DNA from: Variovorax boronicumulans
GTDB taxonomy: Bacteria; Pseudomonadota; Gammaproteobacteria; Burkholderiales; Burkholderiaceae_C
DNA: 64,000 nt
Direction: 5' to 3'
Assembly (NCBI RefSeq): GCF_007677875.1
Contig: NZ_VEDO01000006.1
Span: 62,001 to 126,000 of the forward strand
Shown: positions 1 through 8,880 of the stretch, piece by piece
Layout of the letters: the number at the start of each line of letters is the position of its first letter
How positions within the stretch are numbered: position 1 is the first letter of the stretch
The notes under the pieces: generated by a model
The model's input: the letters and a program-made list of their open reading frames with translations, nothing else
The model's database searches: none
Told to the model about the DNA's origin: nothing
Translations under genes and position numbers: made by a program

Positions 1-35
1 CCGGTGCACTGCAGTTCAGGAAGGTCCATGTTCAT
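1..35 (-). CDS. 5' end of an unidentified gene downstream of the enoyl-CoA hydratase-like gene (partial)
   Basis: On the minus strand the stop codon of the enoyl-CoA hydratase-like gene (32-34) sits inside an ATGA overlap that could start a further gene running off the window. The first residues would read MNMDLPELQCTG; an internal ATG at 29 gives MDLPELQ. Four-base overlaps of this kind occur several times in this window, so a coupled next gene is plausible. Only about a dozen codons are visible, so no function can be given. Confidence 0.4.
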   Translation of the reverse strand, partial: MNMDLPELQCT

Positions 36-829
36 CGTCCCTGGAAAACGGGGTTGCGTTTTTCCATGAAGGCGCGGCGGCCCTCCTGGTAGTCGGCGCT
101 GTCGAAGCAGCGGTCCACCGCGGCCGCCACGGCGCTGTCGTCGGCCGCGCTGTAGCGTTCGAACAGGCGAACGGCCGCCTTGGCGGCCTGCACGGTCAGC
201 GGCGCGTTGGCGGCCACGCGGGCCGCGTAGGCGCGCACGGCACTCTCCAGTTCCTCGGCCGGCAGCAGGTGGTTGACGAGGCCGATGCGCAGCGCCTCGT
301 CGGCCTCGAGCTGGCGCGCGCTGAACAGCAGGTCCTTGGCGGCCGACGGGCCGACCACGCGCGCCAGCGCCGCCAGGCCCTCGTACTCGTAGCCCAGGCC
401 CAGCCGCGCCGCCGGGATGCCGAAGCGCGAGCCCTGGCCCGCGAAGCGCAGGTCGGCCGCCAGCGCCAGCGCGAGGCCGCCGCCGATGCAAAAGCCCTGC
501 ACCATCGCGATGAGCGGCTTGTCCAGACGCGCCAGGCCACGGTGCGCACGCGAGGCGATCTCGGCGTAGCGCAACTTCTGTTCGGCGTTGGCGCGGTGCT
601 GCTCGAACTCGCTGATGTCGGCCCCGGCCGCGAAGGACTTTCCGCCCGCGCCGTGCAGCACCACCACGCGCACGGCCGGGTCGGCCTGCATCGCTTCGGC
701 CGCCGCACCCAGGCCCTGCCACATGGCCAGCGACATGGCGTTGCGCCGCTCGGGCTGGTTGATGGTGATCCAGCCCACGCCATCCTCCACGCGTGCGAGG
801 ATCTTCGTCGTGCCCAGTTCCAGAGTCAT
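32..829 (-). CDS. Enoyl-CoA hydratase/isomerase (crotonase) family protein
   Basis: A 265-residue crotonase-fold protein, the usual family length. The start is the ATG at 829 (MTLELGTTKI), where family similarity begins; the longer open frame is unlike the family. Visible family segments are the oxyanion-hole strand SFAAGADI (about 75-82) and the glycine turn GFCIGGGLALALAADL (about 122-137). Both glutamates of classical hydratases seem to be replaced: the turn reads GGGLALA instead of GGGCELA, and the next segment reads FGIPAARLGLG where a PE is expected. The fold call is firm but simple hydration is doubtful; an isomerase, lyase or thioesterase-like role is possible. It follows a CoA-transferase on the same strand with a 73-base gap, suggesting they share acyl-CoA substrates. 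The substrate is unknown. Confidence 0.85.
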   Translation of the reverse strand: MTLELGTTKILARVEDGVGWITINQPERRNAMSLAMWQGLGAAAEAMQADPAVRVVVLHGAGGKSFAAGADISEFEQHRANAEQKLRYAEIASRAHRGLARLDKPLIAMVQGFCIGGGLALALAADLRFAGQGSRFGIPAARLGLGYEYEGLAALARVVGPSAAKDLLFSARQLEADEALRIGLVNHLLPAEELESAVRAYAARVAANAPLTVQAAKAAVRLFERYSAADDSAVAAAVDRCFDSADYQEGRRAFMEKRNPVFQGR

Positions 830-902
830 GTCGGCACCCTTCGGCCTGCGGCCTGTCCCGCCAGGCGGGAGCGCGCTTGCTGGGTGCGGCCCGGCGCGGC
901 GC

Positions 903-2102
903 TCATGCCGCCGCTCCCGACGCGCGCATGGCGGCGATGGCCTCGGGCGCATAGCCCAGTTCCGCCAGCAGCGCATCGGTCTGCTCGCCCGGGTCCGGCG
1001 CGGCATGGTGGAAGCGCTCGGGGTGCGGGAAGGCCGAGAGGTTGATCGGCGAGCGGATCAGCTGCACCTCGCCCAGCACCGGGTGCTGCGCGGGCCGTGT
1101 CATGCGCAGGTGCTTGACCTGCGGGTCCTCGAAGGCCTGGCCGATGTCGTAGACCGGGCCGCAGGGCACGCCGGCCGGGTTGAGCCGCTGCACGAGTTCG
1201 GCCACCGTGAACCGGCGGGTGACGGCGTTGATCTCGGCATCGAGCCGGCGCCGGTGCTGCACGCGGCCCGCGAACTCGCGGTAGTCGTCGTTGTCGGCCA
1301 GGTGCCTGGCCTCCAGCGCGCGGCAGAACCCGGCCCACATCGCCTGCGTGCTGGCGCAGATGTTGACCTGGCCGTCGCTGGCCTCGAAGGTGCCCATGGG
1401 CACCTGGGTCGGGTGGGCATTGCCCTCCTGCCCCGGCACCTCGCCGTTGACGGTGTAGCGCGCGGCCTGGAAGTCGAGCTTGTTGAGCATGCCCTCGATC
1501 AGCGAGGTGTGGACCCACTGGCCCTGGCCCGTGCGCTCGCGGTGCAGCAGCGCCAGCAGGATGCCCTGGCCCAGGAACATGCCGGCCGTGGTGTCGGAAA
1601 TGGCGATGCCGGCGCGCACCGGGCCGCGGCCGGGCTCGCCCGTGACCGAGCTCAGGCCCGACATGCCCTGCACGATCTGGTCCACGCCAGGCCGCCCGGC
1701 GTAGGGGCCGTCCTGGCCGAAGCCCGAGATGCTGGCCAGGATGATGCGCGGGTTGCGCGCGCGCAGCTGTTCGTAGTTCAGGCCCAGGCGGTCCTTGACG
1801 ACGGAGCGGAAGTTCTCGACCACCACGTCGCTGCGCGCGATCAGGCGGTCCAGCACCTCTGCCCCCTGGGGCGTCTTGAGGTCCACGCACAGGCTGCGCT
1901 TGTTGCGGTGCAGGTTCTGCTCGTCCGAGCCGCGGCGCCGGCCCGTCACGGAGCCGCGGTCCTTGGGCGGCGGCGCCTCCAGGCGCGTTACGTCGGCGCC
2001 CCAGTCGGCCAGCAGGCGCACGGCCGCGGGGCCGGCGCGCGCGATCGTGAGGTCCAGCACGCGGTAGCCCGAGAGCGGCAGCGAGGAAGCGGTGGTGTCC
2101 AT
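903..2102 (-). CDS. CaiB/BaiF (class III) CoA-transferase
   Basis: A 399-residue family III CoA-transferase, which moves CoA between carboxylic acids through an aspartyl-CoA thioester. The start at 2102 (MDTTASSLPL) is preceded by a GGAAAG ribosome-binding site and leads straight into the family N-terminus SGYRVLDLT. Asp170 in AGIAISDTTAGM lines up with the catalytic Asp169 of formyl-CoA transferase. Other family marks are HRNKRSLCVDLK (about 65-76) and the ENFR segment (about 96-99). It lies 17 bases after the carboxylesterase stop and before the crotonase-like gene, so ester hydrolysis, CoA transfer and further acyl-CoA chemistry could be successive steps. The acid substrate cannot be told from sequence. 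Confidence 0.93.
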   Translation of the reverse strand: MDTTASSLPLSGYRVLDLTIARAGPAAVRLLADWGADVTRLEAPPPKDRGSVTGRRRGSDEQNLHRNKRSLCVDLKTPQGAEVLDRLIARSDVVVENFRSVVKDRLGLNYEQLRARNPRIILASISGFGQDGPYAGRPGVDQIVQGMSGLSSVTGEPGRGPVRAGIAISDTTAGMFLGQGILLALLHRERTGQGQWVHTSLIEGMLNKLDFQAARYTVNGEVPGQEGNAHPTQVPMGTFEASDGQVNICASTQAMWAGFCRALEARHLADNDDYREFAGRVQHRRRLDAEINAVTRRFTVAELVQRLNPAGVPCGPVYDIGQAFEDPQVKHLRMTRPAQHPVLGEVQLIRSPINLSAFPHPERFHHAAPDPGEQTDALLAELGYAPEAIAAMRASGAAA

Positions 2103-2119
2103 GGTTCTTTCCGGGTGGT

Positions 2120-3766
2120 TCAACGGTTCGGGCCGGGCGTGGCCCAGAGTTCGCGGAAGGCGCGCCGCGGGTCGTCCACGGCGCGGGTCTGTGCAGCCGG
2201 CCCGTCGAACACCAGCGTGCTGCGCCGGGACAGCGTGAAGGCCGGCCAGGCGGGCGTGCGCGCGTTGTTGGGGTCGCCCGTGGCAGCAAAGGCGAGCCAG
2301 GCGCTGGCGAGCTGGTCGGCCAGCGCCAGGTTCTCGGCGCTGGGGCCGTTCAGGCCCATGCGGATGTCGTGCAGGCTGGGGCCGATGTCCACGCCGTGCG
2401 GCGCGCCGTAGCGGCCGCCGTAGGCCGGGCTGGGGGTCTTCCACAGGTAGGTCCACACCGGCGCGCCCCCTCGTTCGGCATGTTGTGCGGCCTTGCGCTC
2501 GGCTTGCAGCTGCGCGCCCAGCCGGAACGTGGTGTCGGTGTCGATGCGGGCCTGCAGCACGAAGGGCGTGGCGCGCGGATCCTCATCGCGGTACATGGCC
2601 ACCAGCGCGTCTGCGTCGATGCCCTTGCGCCCGGCCAGCTTGCCTTCGGCGAACTTGCGCAGACCGGCCTCGTCCAGGTCGAAGTTGACCTGGCGGTAGG
2701 CGCGCTCGTCCAGTGTGGTGCTGATGAGCATGGGCACGCGGGCGGAGCTGGCCGGTGCATCCGGATCGAAGGGGTGGCGCGCGATGGCCACGCCGTCCAC
2801 CGCGGGCGCGAAGGCGCGCGGCGCCTCGCCCTGCTGGCGGTCGACGCGCTCGAAGGCCAGCTGCACGGCCAGCAGCTGTTCCATGGGCAGCTGCTGCAGC
2901 TTGTCCAGGGCGCCGCTCTGGATGTCGAGCGCGGCGAGAAAGCGCGCGGCAATATCGTGCGCGGTCGCCTGCGGCATGGCCCGGATGCCCGAACCGCTCA
3001 TCACGCCGGCGCGGTGGAACAAGCCCTGCGCCGATGGCATGGCCATCAGCGTGCTGGTCTTGAGCCCGCCGCCGGACTGGCCGAACACCAGCACGCGGGC
3101 CGGGTCGCCGCCGAAGGCCTCCACGTTCTCGCGCAGCCAGCGCAGGCCGGCCACGATGTCCAGCATGCCGGCGGCGCCGGACTGCGCATAGCGCTCGCCG
3201 CCATGGCCGGCCAGGTGCAGGTAGCCGAAGGCGCCGAGCCGGTGGTTGAGCGTGACGAAGACCGCGTCGCCGAAGCGGGCCATCATCTCGCCGTCGAACT
3301 GCGGCGAGTTGCCCGAGCCGGCGTAGTGGCCGCCGCCGTGCAGGTGCACGAGCACCGGGCGCTTGGCCGTCCGGTCGGGCCCGGGCGTCCAGAGGTTCAG
3401 CACCAGGCAGTCCTCGCCCATGCCGCCGGGCTGCAGGTCGTAGGCGATCAGGTCGGCATAGGCGCGGCGGCGGTCCGCCGGCATCTGCGGCGCGTAGTTG
3501 CCGTAGGCCGTGGCGTCGCGCACGCCGGCCCAGGGCGCCACGGGCTGTGGCGGCATGAAGCGGTTGGCGCCTGCGGTGTCGGCGCCGTAGCGCAGGCCCT
3601 TGAACACGTGGATGCCGCCGGATTTCAGGCCGCGGACCTTGCCCTGCGCGGTCTCGACGACGGAGAAGACCGGGTGCTCGCTCATGGCGCGGACACCGCC
3701 CGCGAACAGGCCGGCCGTTGCACCCAGCCAGTGGCGGCGTGACAGGCCGCCGGGATGTTCCTGCAT
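2120..3766 (-). CDS. Exported type B carboxylesterase
   Basis: A 548-residue carboxylesterase/lipase of the cholinesterase-like family. The start chosen is the ATG at 3766; the longer frame upstream has no family similarity. The N-terminus SRRHWLGATAGLFAGG resembles a twin-arginine signal, so export is likely. Marks in order: EDCLVLNLWTP (from about 118), oxyanion motif HGGG (143-146), nucleophile Ser231 in GQSGG, and a late HGVDI segment consistent with the catalytic His. The family usually has GESAG at the nucleophile; GQSGG is a variant. It heads a minus-strand run with the CoA-transferase and crotonase-like genes and may release the acid they use. Substrate unknown. Confidence 0.9.
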   Translation of the reverse strand: MQEHPGGLSRRHWLGATAGLFAGGVRAMSEHPVFSVVETAQGKVRGLKSGGIHVFKGLRYGADTAGANRFMPPQPVAPWAGVRDATAYGNYAPQMPADRRRAYADLIAYDLQPGGMGEDCLVLNLWTPGPDRTAKRPVLVHLHGGGHYAGSGNSPQFDGEMMARFGDAVFVTLNHRLGAFGYLHLAGHGGERYAQSGAAGMLDIVAGLRWLRENVEAFGGDPARVLVFGQSGGGLKTSTLMAMPSAQGLFHRAGVMSGSGIRAMPQATAHDIAARFLAALDIQSGALDKLQQLPMEQLLAVQLAFERVDRQQGEAPRAFAPAVDGVAIARHPFDPDAPASSARVPMLISTTLDERAYRQVNFDLDEAGLRKFAEGKLAGRKGIDADALVAMYRDEDPRATPFVLQARIDTDTTFRLGAQLQAERKAAQHAERGGAPVWTYLWKTPSPAYGGRYGAPHGVDIGPSLHDIRMGLNGPSAENLALADQLASAWLAFAATGDPNNARTPAWPAFTLSRRSTLVFDGPAAQTRAVDDPRRAFRELWATPGPNR

Positions 3767-3912
3767 GGACTCTCCTTCATGATTCAGTGATCGGCCGCGC
3801 TGGCGCGCCACCCGCGGGACACGAAGCCGGCCGCAAGCAGTGCTCCGAAGGCCGCGGAGCAGGCCATGCCAGCGGACGCCGCGGAACTGGCTCTGCCAGG
3901 CCGCTGGCGGCG

Positions 3913-3956
3913 CCCCCTGGAAGGGGGATGGAACTTCTACACGCAGTGAGAAGTTC
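3913..3956. terminator. Two adjacent hairpins after the ABC transporter operon
   Basis: Two inverted repeats lie in the 209-base gap between the ATPase gene stop and the esterase start. The first is CCCCCT (3913-3918) and AGGGGG (3922-3927) with a 3-base loop. The second is GAACTTCT (3931-3938) and AGAAGTTC (3949-3956) with a 10-base loop. Neither is followed by a T run on either strand, so classical intrinsic termination is uncertain; they could protect a transcript 3' end. I see no gene in the rest of this gap. Confidence 0.4.
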
Positions 3957-3975
3957 AAACGGGGGTGGTTTCATG

Positions 3976-5028
3976 TCACGCCAACACGGCCACGCCGGCG
4001 GGGTCGATGGACAGCAGCGACTCGTGGCCCAGCTCCAGTACATGGCCGGGCGCGGCATGCACCTTGAGCGGTGCGCCGCCGGCCAGCGGACGCACCAGGT
4101 AGTCCCAGTACCCGCCCAGGTAAGTCCGCGCGACCACGGCCACCTGGCCCAGCGCGAGCGTGCCGCCGCCCTCTGCGCCCAGGCTCAGCGACTGCGGTCG
4201 GATCGACACCTGGGCCTGCGATTGGTCGTTCCCGGCCACGGGCACGGCGCCGGCCAGGCCCGGCAGCTGGAAGTGGCCCCCCCGCAGCTCACCCTGCACC
4301 AGGTTCGTCTGGCCGATGAAGCCCGCCACGAAGGGCGTGCGGGGGCGGTTGTAGAGGTTCCAGGGCGTGTCGATCTGCTCGAGCCGGCCCTGGTTCAGCA
4401 CGGCGATGCGGTCGGAGATCGTCATGGCCTCGGCCTGGTCGTGCGTGACGTAGACCGTGGTGAACCGGAACTCGTCGTGCAGGCGGCGGATCTCGCCGGC
4501 CATCTCCTCGCGCAGGTGGGCGTCCAGGTTGGACAGCGGCTCGTCCAGCAGCAGCACCTCGGGCCGCACCACCATGGCCCGGGCCAGTGCCACGCGCTGC
4601 TGCTGGCCGCCCGAGAGTTCGGCCGGATAACGCTGTGCGAGCGGGCCGAGTTTGACCACGTCCAGCATCTCGCCCACGCGGCGCTCGACCTCCGCGGCCG
4701 GCGTCTTGCGCACGGCGAGCCCGAAGGCCACGTTCTCGGCCACGGTCATGTTGGGCCAGATGGCGTAGCTCTGGAAGATCATGGACATGCCGCGGTGCTC
4801 GGGCGGCACGGTGCGCCGCGCGCCCGAGATCTCGCGTCCATCCACCGCGATGGCGCCCTCGCTCAGTTCGACGAAGCCCGCGACCATGCGCAGCGTGGTG
4901 GTTTTGCCGCAGCCTGAGGGGCCCAGCAGCGTGACCAGTTCGCCCTGGCGCAGCTGCAGGCTCAGGTCGTCGACCACGGCCGTGCTGCCGTAGCGTTTGC
5001 TGACGTGGGAGAGTTCCAGTTTCGACAT
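3976..5028 (-). CDS. ABC transporter ATPase, ferric-iron/spermidine-type (FbpC/PotA-like)
   Basis: A 350-residue ATPase that should power the adjacent importer. Walker A is GPSGCGKT (36-43), the signature is LSGGQQQR (138-145) and Walker B with its Glu is VLLLDEP (158-164). The remaining C-terminal part (about 240-350) is long enough for the TOBE-type domain of the CUT1/FbpC/PotA class. The start is the ATG at 5028 (MSKLELSHVS), 11 bases after the permease stop. Gene order binding protein, fused permease, ATPase matches FbpABC-type importers. The sequence alone does not separate iron, thiamine, phosphonate or polyamine as substrate. Confidence 0.93.
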   Translation of the reverse strand: MSKLELSHVSKRYGSTAVVDDLSLQLRQGELVTLLGPSGCGKTTTLRMVAGFVELSEGAIAVDGREISGARRTVPPEHRGMSMIFQSYAIWPNMTVAENVAFGLAVRKTPAAEVERRVGEMLDVVKLGPLAQRYPAELSGGQQQRVALARAMVVRPEVLLLDEPLSNLDAHLREEMAGEIRRLHDEFRFTTVYVTHDQAEAMTISDRIAVLNQGRLEQIDTPWNLYNRPRTPFVAGFIGQTNLVQGELRGGHFQLPGLAGAVPVAGNDQSQAQVSIRPQSLSLGAEGGGTLALGQVAVVARTYLGGYWDYLVRPLAGGAPLKVHAAPGHVLELGHESLLSIDPAGVAVLA

Positions 5029-5039
5029 GGTGTTCCTCG

Positions 5040-6761
5040 TTAAGACCGGCGCAGCATGAAGTCGCGGCCGGCGATGCGCATGCCCAGGCCGACGACGGCC
5101 GTCACGATGACGACCAGCACCACGCCCATGGCCGCGAGCACCTCGTAGTTGCCCTGCTCGCTGAGGTCCAGCGTGAGCACCGACACCACGCGCGAGGCCG
5201 GCCCGGTCAGGAACACCGCGGTCGACAGTTCCTTGGTGCAGATCACGAAGACCAGGATGAACACGCCGGCCAGTGGCTTGGACAGCAGCGGCACGACGAT
5301 GCGGCGCAGCACCGTGAGCCGGCCCGCGCCCAGGATGCGGCCGGCCTCTTCGAGCTCGGGGTTCAGCGAGCGGATCGAGGCGCCGCTGGCCACCACCGCG
5401 ATCGGCAGGAAGCGCGTGGTGAACGCGATCACGATCAGCAGCCCCGTGCCGTACAGCGAGAACGGCGGGCCCGCATAGGCCGCGTACAGGCCGATGGCCA
5501 GCACCAGGCCCGGCACCGCGACCGGCGCCAGCGCCAGGAACTCCAGCAGCTTCGGCAAGGGCGTGATGCGGCGCTGCGTGGCGTAGGCCACGCACAGGCC
5601 CATGCCCACGCAGACCAGTGCGGTGGCCGCGGAGTACAGCACCGTGTTGAGCAGGGCCGCGCGCACCGTGAGCTGCTCGAAGAAGATGGCGTGGAAGTTG
5701 GCCAGCGTGAAGTTGCCGGCCACGGCGCCGCGGCCCCAGGCCCTGGAGACCGAGGCCAGCAGCAGGATGGCCAGCGGCAGCAGCACCGACAGCAGGCCCA
5801 CCAGCGCGGCATAGGCGGCCAGCGGCCACTTCCACCCGCCGATGTCGAAGGGCCGGCGCTCGCCGCCCTTGCCCGAGACCGAGACGAAGCCCTTCCTGGC
5901 CAGCAGCCGGCGCTGCAGCACCAGCATGGCGACGGTCAGCGCGAGGATCGGCATGGAAAAGGCGGCGGCCTGCTCCACGCGCAGCGGGTACTCGAAGAAC
6001 GAGACGATCTGCGTGGTCGCGAGGTTGAGTCCCGCGGGGATGGCGATCAGCGCCGGCGTGCCGTACAGCGCGATCGTCTCCAGAAAGATCAGGATGCCGG
6101 CCCCGACGACGGAAGGCAGCACCAGCGGCAGCGTCACGCGCGCCAGGGTGTGGAACTTGCCGGCGCCGTGGATCGCGGCGGCATCCTCCAGCTCGGTGGA
6201 GACGAGATCGAGCGCCGACTTGGTGAACACGTAGACCAGCGGGTAGGTGTACAGCGCGATGACGAAGGCCAGGCCCCAGAAGCTGAAGATGTTCACGGGC
6301 CCGCTGTCGGCGCCGGTCAGCGCCATCCACCCGCGGTTGAGCCAGCCCGCGTTGGGCCCGGCCAGCAGGATCCAGGCGATGGCGCCCAGGAAGTTGGGCA
6401 TCACGAAGGCCGCCAGCACCGACAGGTGCGTGAGCCCGCGCCCCGGCATGTTGGTGCGCGACACCGCCAGTGCCAGCGGCACGCCCAGCAGCGCGGCCAG
6501 CCCCGTGACCGCCCCACCCAGGTAGAGCGAGTTGAGCAAGGCCTGCAGGTGCCTGCTACGGCCTAGCGCTGCTGCGTAGCTGGCCAGCGAGAAGCCGCCG
6601 TCGGCGCCGCGCAGGCTCTCGGCCACCAGGCGCAGAATGGGGTTGGCGACCAACAGCACGAGCAGAGCGATCAGCAGGCCGAACAGCCACAGCGCGGGAT
6701 CGGCCCAGCGGCTCGGTGCGGCGCGCGGGCGGGCCTGCGCATCCAGGGCGAGTTCAGACAC
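5040..6761 (-). CDS. Fused ABC transporter permease (FbpB-type, two permease domains)
   Basis: A 573-residue inner-membrane protein with about twelve hydrophobic segments arranged as two binding-protein-dependent permease domains in tandem (roughly 60-280 and 345-560), as in FbpB and ThiP. Each half keeps a cytoplasmic EAA-like loop, for example ELEDAAAIHGAG in the first and ELEEAGRILGAG in the second. Translation starts at a GTG (6761) and overlaps the end of the binding-protein gene by 8 bases, so the two are translationally coupled. It forms the channel of the importer with the ATPase that follows. Confidence 0.93.
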   Translation of the reverse strand: MSELALDAQARPRAAPSRWADPALWLFGLLIALLVLLVANPILRLVAESLRGADGGFSLASYAAALGRSRHLQALLNSLYLGGAVTGLAALLGVPLALAVSRTNMPGRGLTHLSVLAAFVMPNFLGAIAWILLAGPNAGWLNRGWMALTGADSGPVNIFSFWGLAFVIALYTYPLVYVFTKSALDLVSTELEDAAAIHGAGKFHTLARVTLPLVLPSVVGAGILIFLETIALYGTPALIAIPAGLNLATTQIVSFFEYPLRVEQAAAFSMPILALTVAMLVLQRRLLARKGFVSVSGKGGERRPFDIGGWKWPLAAYAALVGLLSVLLPLAILLLASVSRAWGRGAVAGNFTLANFHAIFFEQLTVRAALLNTVLYSAATALVCVGMGLCVAYATQRRITPLPKLLEFLALAPVAVPGLVLAIGLYAAYAGPPFSLYGTGLLIVIAFTTRFLPIAVVASGASIRSLNPELEEAGRILGAGRLTVLRRIVVPLLSKPLAGVFILVFVICTKELSTAVFLTGPASRVVSVLTLDLSEQGNYEVLAAMGVVLVVIVTAVVGLGMRIAGRDFMLRRS

Positions 6762-7785
6762 CGAATGCGTCCTTCCAGAGTTCGACCACCTGCGGCAGCT
6801 CGTCGCGCATCTGCTGGGGCGTGGGCGCCAGCGTCTTGGCCGACCCCATGGCAGGCAGGCCGCCCGGTGGCTGCAGCCCCGTGCGCAACGGGATGCCGAA
6901 CTCGGCGCGGCCCAGTTCCACGACGTCGTCGCTGCCGATCAGCCACTCCATGAACAGGCGGCTGGCATTGGGCCGTTTCGAACTGGCCAGGATCGCCGAG
7001 GGCGACACCACCATGACCAGACCCTCCTGCGGCACGACCCAGCCGACCGGGTTGCCGCGGTCGGCCACGCGCGCCGCCAGCGTGATCGGGCCGGCCGAGA
7101 TCGAGCGCTCACCCGAGTTGACGGTGGTCACCGTGTCGATGGTCGAGCGGCCCACCTGCACCCTGTTGTCGGCCAGCTTCTTGAACCAGGCATCGCCGTA
7201 CAGCCGGCGCATCTCCAGGCCCCAGGCCCCCGCCGCACCGCTGAAGCCGGGATGCGCGACCGACGCCAGGCCGCGCCATTTGGGGTCCAGCAGGTCGTTC
7301 CAGCTCCTGGGCACGTCGGCGCCCTGCACCTTCTGCTTGTTGTAGACCAGGCCCATGGGGAAGGCGCTGGTCACGTGGTAGGCGCCGTCGGGGTCCACGT
7401 TCTGCAGGTGACGGTCGACCTTGGCCACGGAGGGCGGCGTGTAGGGCAGCAGCAGCTTGCGCGCCTTGAGGTCGAGGAAATGCGCGAGGTCGGTGGAGGA
7501 GAACACGTCGCAGGCCGGCGTGCCGGCCTTGAGGTCCTGGTTCAGTCGTTGGAACGCAACCTGGGCCGTCGTGCGCACCGCATTCACGCGGATGCCCGGG
7601 TAGCGCTCACTGAAACGCCGGCCCATGGTCTCGGCCAGCTCGGAGGGATAGGGCACGACGTACCAGGTCAGCTCGCCCTCCTTCTTCGCGGCGGCATAGA
7701 GGGCGTCCAGCGGCTGCGCCCGCACCAGGGCCGGCGCGGCCAGCGTGGCGGCAAGGGCGCCGAAACGGCGGCGTGTGAGTGCCAT
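6754..7785 (-). CDS. Extracellular solute-binding protein family 1 (FbpA-like)
   Basis: A 343-residue periplasmic binding protein that should deliver substrate to the fused permease. The start at 7785 is preceded by GGAGACC; an upstream ATG at 7830 has no such site and would bury the signal peptide. The N-terminus MALTRRRFGALAATLAAP looks like a twin-arginine-type signal, with probable cleavage near LVRAQP. The mature part begins with the family phrase LYAAAKKEGELTWY, common in iron and phosphonate binding proteins. It is first in a three-gene importer operon. Iron is the default guess; the metal ligands were not verified. Confidence 0.9.
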   Translation of the reverse strand: MALTRRRFGALAATLAAPALVRAQPLDALYAAAKKEGELTWYVVPYPSELAETMGRRFSERYPGIRVNAVRTTAQVAFQRLNQDLKAGTPACDVFSSTDLAHFLDLKARKLLLPYTPPSVAKVDRHLQNVDPDGAYHVTSAFPMGLVYNKQKVQGADVPRSWNDLLDPKWRGLASVAHPGFSGAAGAWGLEMRRLYGDAWFKKLADNRVQVGRSTIDTVTTVNSGERSISAGPITLAARVADRGNPVGWVVPQEGLVMVVSPSAILASSKRPNASRLFMEWLIGSDDVVELGRAEFGIPLRTGLQPPGGLPAMGSAKTLAPTPQQMRDELPQVVELWKDAFGV

Positions 7786-7899
7786 GGGAGGTCTCCATCG
7801 TTCGTTGTCGTCGTAAAAGTGTACGAACAACGATTCAAAGAATCCACATAGCGTTTATCCGTATTCTTATTGAACGGGCCTGCGCCAACATCTGCGCCC
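7786..7899. promoter_or_regulatory. Divergent promoter region between the ABC importer and the quinone oxidoreductase operon
   Basis: This 114-base gap must hold promoters for both directions and is AT-rich compared with its surroundings. It contains a 5+3+5 palindrome, GATTC-AAA-GAATC (7832-7844), and a looser pair TCGTA/TACGA around AAAGTG just to its left. These could be operators, for example for the GntR regulator encoded at 9666. I saw no convincing Fur box and no strong -35/-10 pair. Confidence 0.35.
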
Positions 7900-8880
7900 A
7901 TGCAAAGCATTGCCATCCACATCCATCGCCACGGCGATCCCGGCGTTCTCGAGCGCGTGCAGGTCGACGTTCCGCCGCCGGCCGCTGGCGAGGTCCGCAT
8001 CCGCCAGAGCGCGATCGGGCTCAACTTCGCCGACATCTACCAACGCAAGGGCGCGCACGGGCCGCATGCGCCCACGCCGTTTCCGATCACCTTGGGCGCG
8101 CAGGGGGCGGGCGTGGTGGAGGCCCTGGACCCCGGCGTCGCAGGCTGGCACGTGGGTCAGTCGGTGGCGTACTTCCACCCCGGCGCCTACCAGCACGTGC
8201 GCAACGTGCCGGCCGCGCGCGTGCTGGCGCTGCCGGCCGGCATCTCCGAGGAGCAAGCCGGCGCCAACCTGCTGCGCGGGCTCACGGCCGAGTACCTGCT
8301 GCGCCGGCTCTACGTCGTGCAGCCCGGTGACGCCGTGCTGGTGCACGCGGCCGCCGGCGGCATGGGCGTGCTGCTGTCGCAATGGGCGCGCGCGCTGGGC
8401 GCCACCGTGATCGGCACGGTCGGCTCCGCTGCCAAGGCCGATGTGGCGCTGGCCCATGGCTGCCACCACGTGATCGACTACCGACGCGAGGACTTCGTGG
8501 CGCGCACGCTGGCGCTGACGGACGGCCAGGGCGTGGCCGTGGTCTACGACGCGGTGGGCAAGGACGTCTTCGTGCCTTCGCTGGCCTGCCTGCGCACCCT
8601 GGGCATGGCCATCAACTACGGCACGGCTTCGGGCGACGTGGAGGGCCTGGACCTGCAGCTGCTGCACGCCAGATCGCTGAGCGTGTGCCGGCCCACGCTG
8701 CGCAGCTTCATCGCCACGCCACACGATCTGCAGCGCTCGGCGGCCGCCTTCTTCGCCGCCGTCGAAAGTGGGCAGCTGCGGCTGGAGGTGGGCAGCCGCT
8801 ACGCGCTGACCGACGTGCAGCAGGCCCACCGCGACCTGGAGGGCCGCGCGACCACGGGCGCGCCGGTGCTGGTGCCATGA
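7900..8880 (+). CDS. Zinc-independent quinone oxidoreductase (MDR family)
   Basis: A 326-residue medium-chain dehydrogenase/reductase of the Qor type, expected to reduce quinones with NADPH in the cytoplasm. The start is the ATG at 7900 (MQSIAIHIHR); an upstream TTG at 7870 is less likely. The nucleotide-binding turn is HAAAGGMGVLLSQWARALGA (about 149-168), and the usual N-terminal phrase GLNFADIYQRKG is present. No structural zinc cysteines are seen, as expected for this subgroup. It overlaps the next gene by one base, so quinone oxidoreductase and glutathione transferase are probably made together, which suggests an electrophile or quinone detoxification unit. Confidence 0.92.
   Translation: MQSIAIHIHRHGDPGVLERVQVDVPPPAAGEVRIRQSAIGLNFADIYQRKGAHGPHAPTPFPITLGAQGAGVVEALDPGVAGWHVGQSVAYFHPGAYQHVRNVPAARVLALPAGISEEQAGANLLRGLTAEYLLRRLYVVQPGDAVLVHAAAGGMGVLLSQWARALGATVIGTVGSAAKADVALAHGCHHVIDYRREDFVARTLALTDGQGVAVVYDAVGKDVFVPSLACLRTLGMAINYGTASGDVEGLDLQLLHARSLSVCRPTLRSFIATPHDLQRSAAAFFAAVESGQLRLEVGSRYALTDVQQAHRDLEGRATTGAPVLVP

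Noticed and set aside
3913..3956. Strong Rho-independent terminator
   Set aside because: The hairpins are real but lack a T run on either strand, so only a tentative transcript-end call is made.
7786..7899. Fur box for the iron-type ABC importer
   Set aside because: No 19-bp GATAATGATAATCATTATC-like sequence is visible, only short palindromes.
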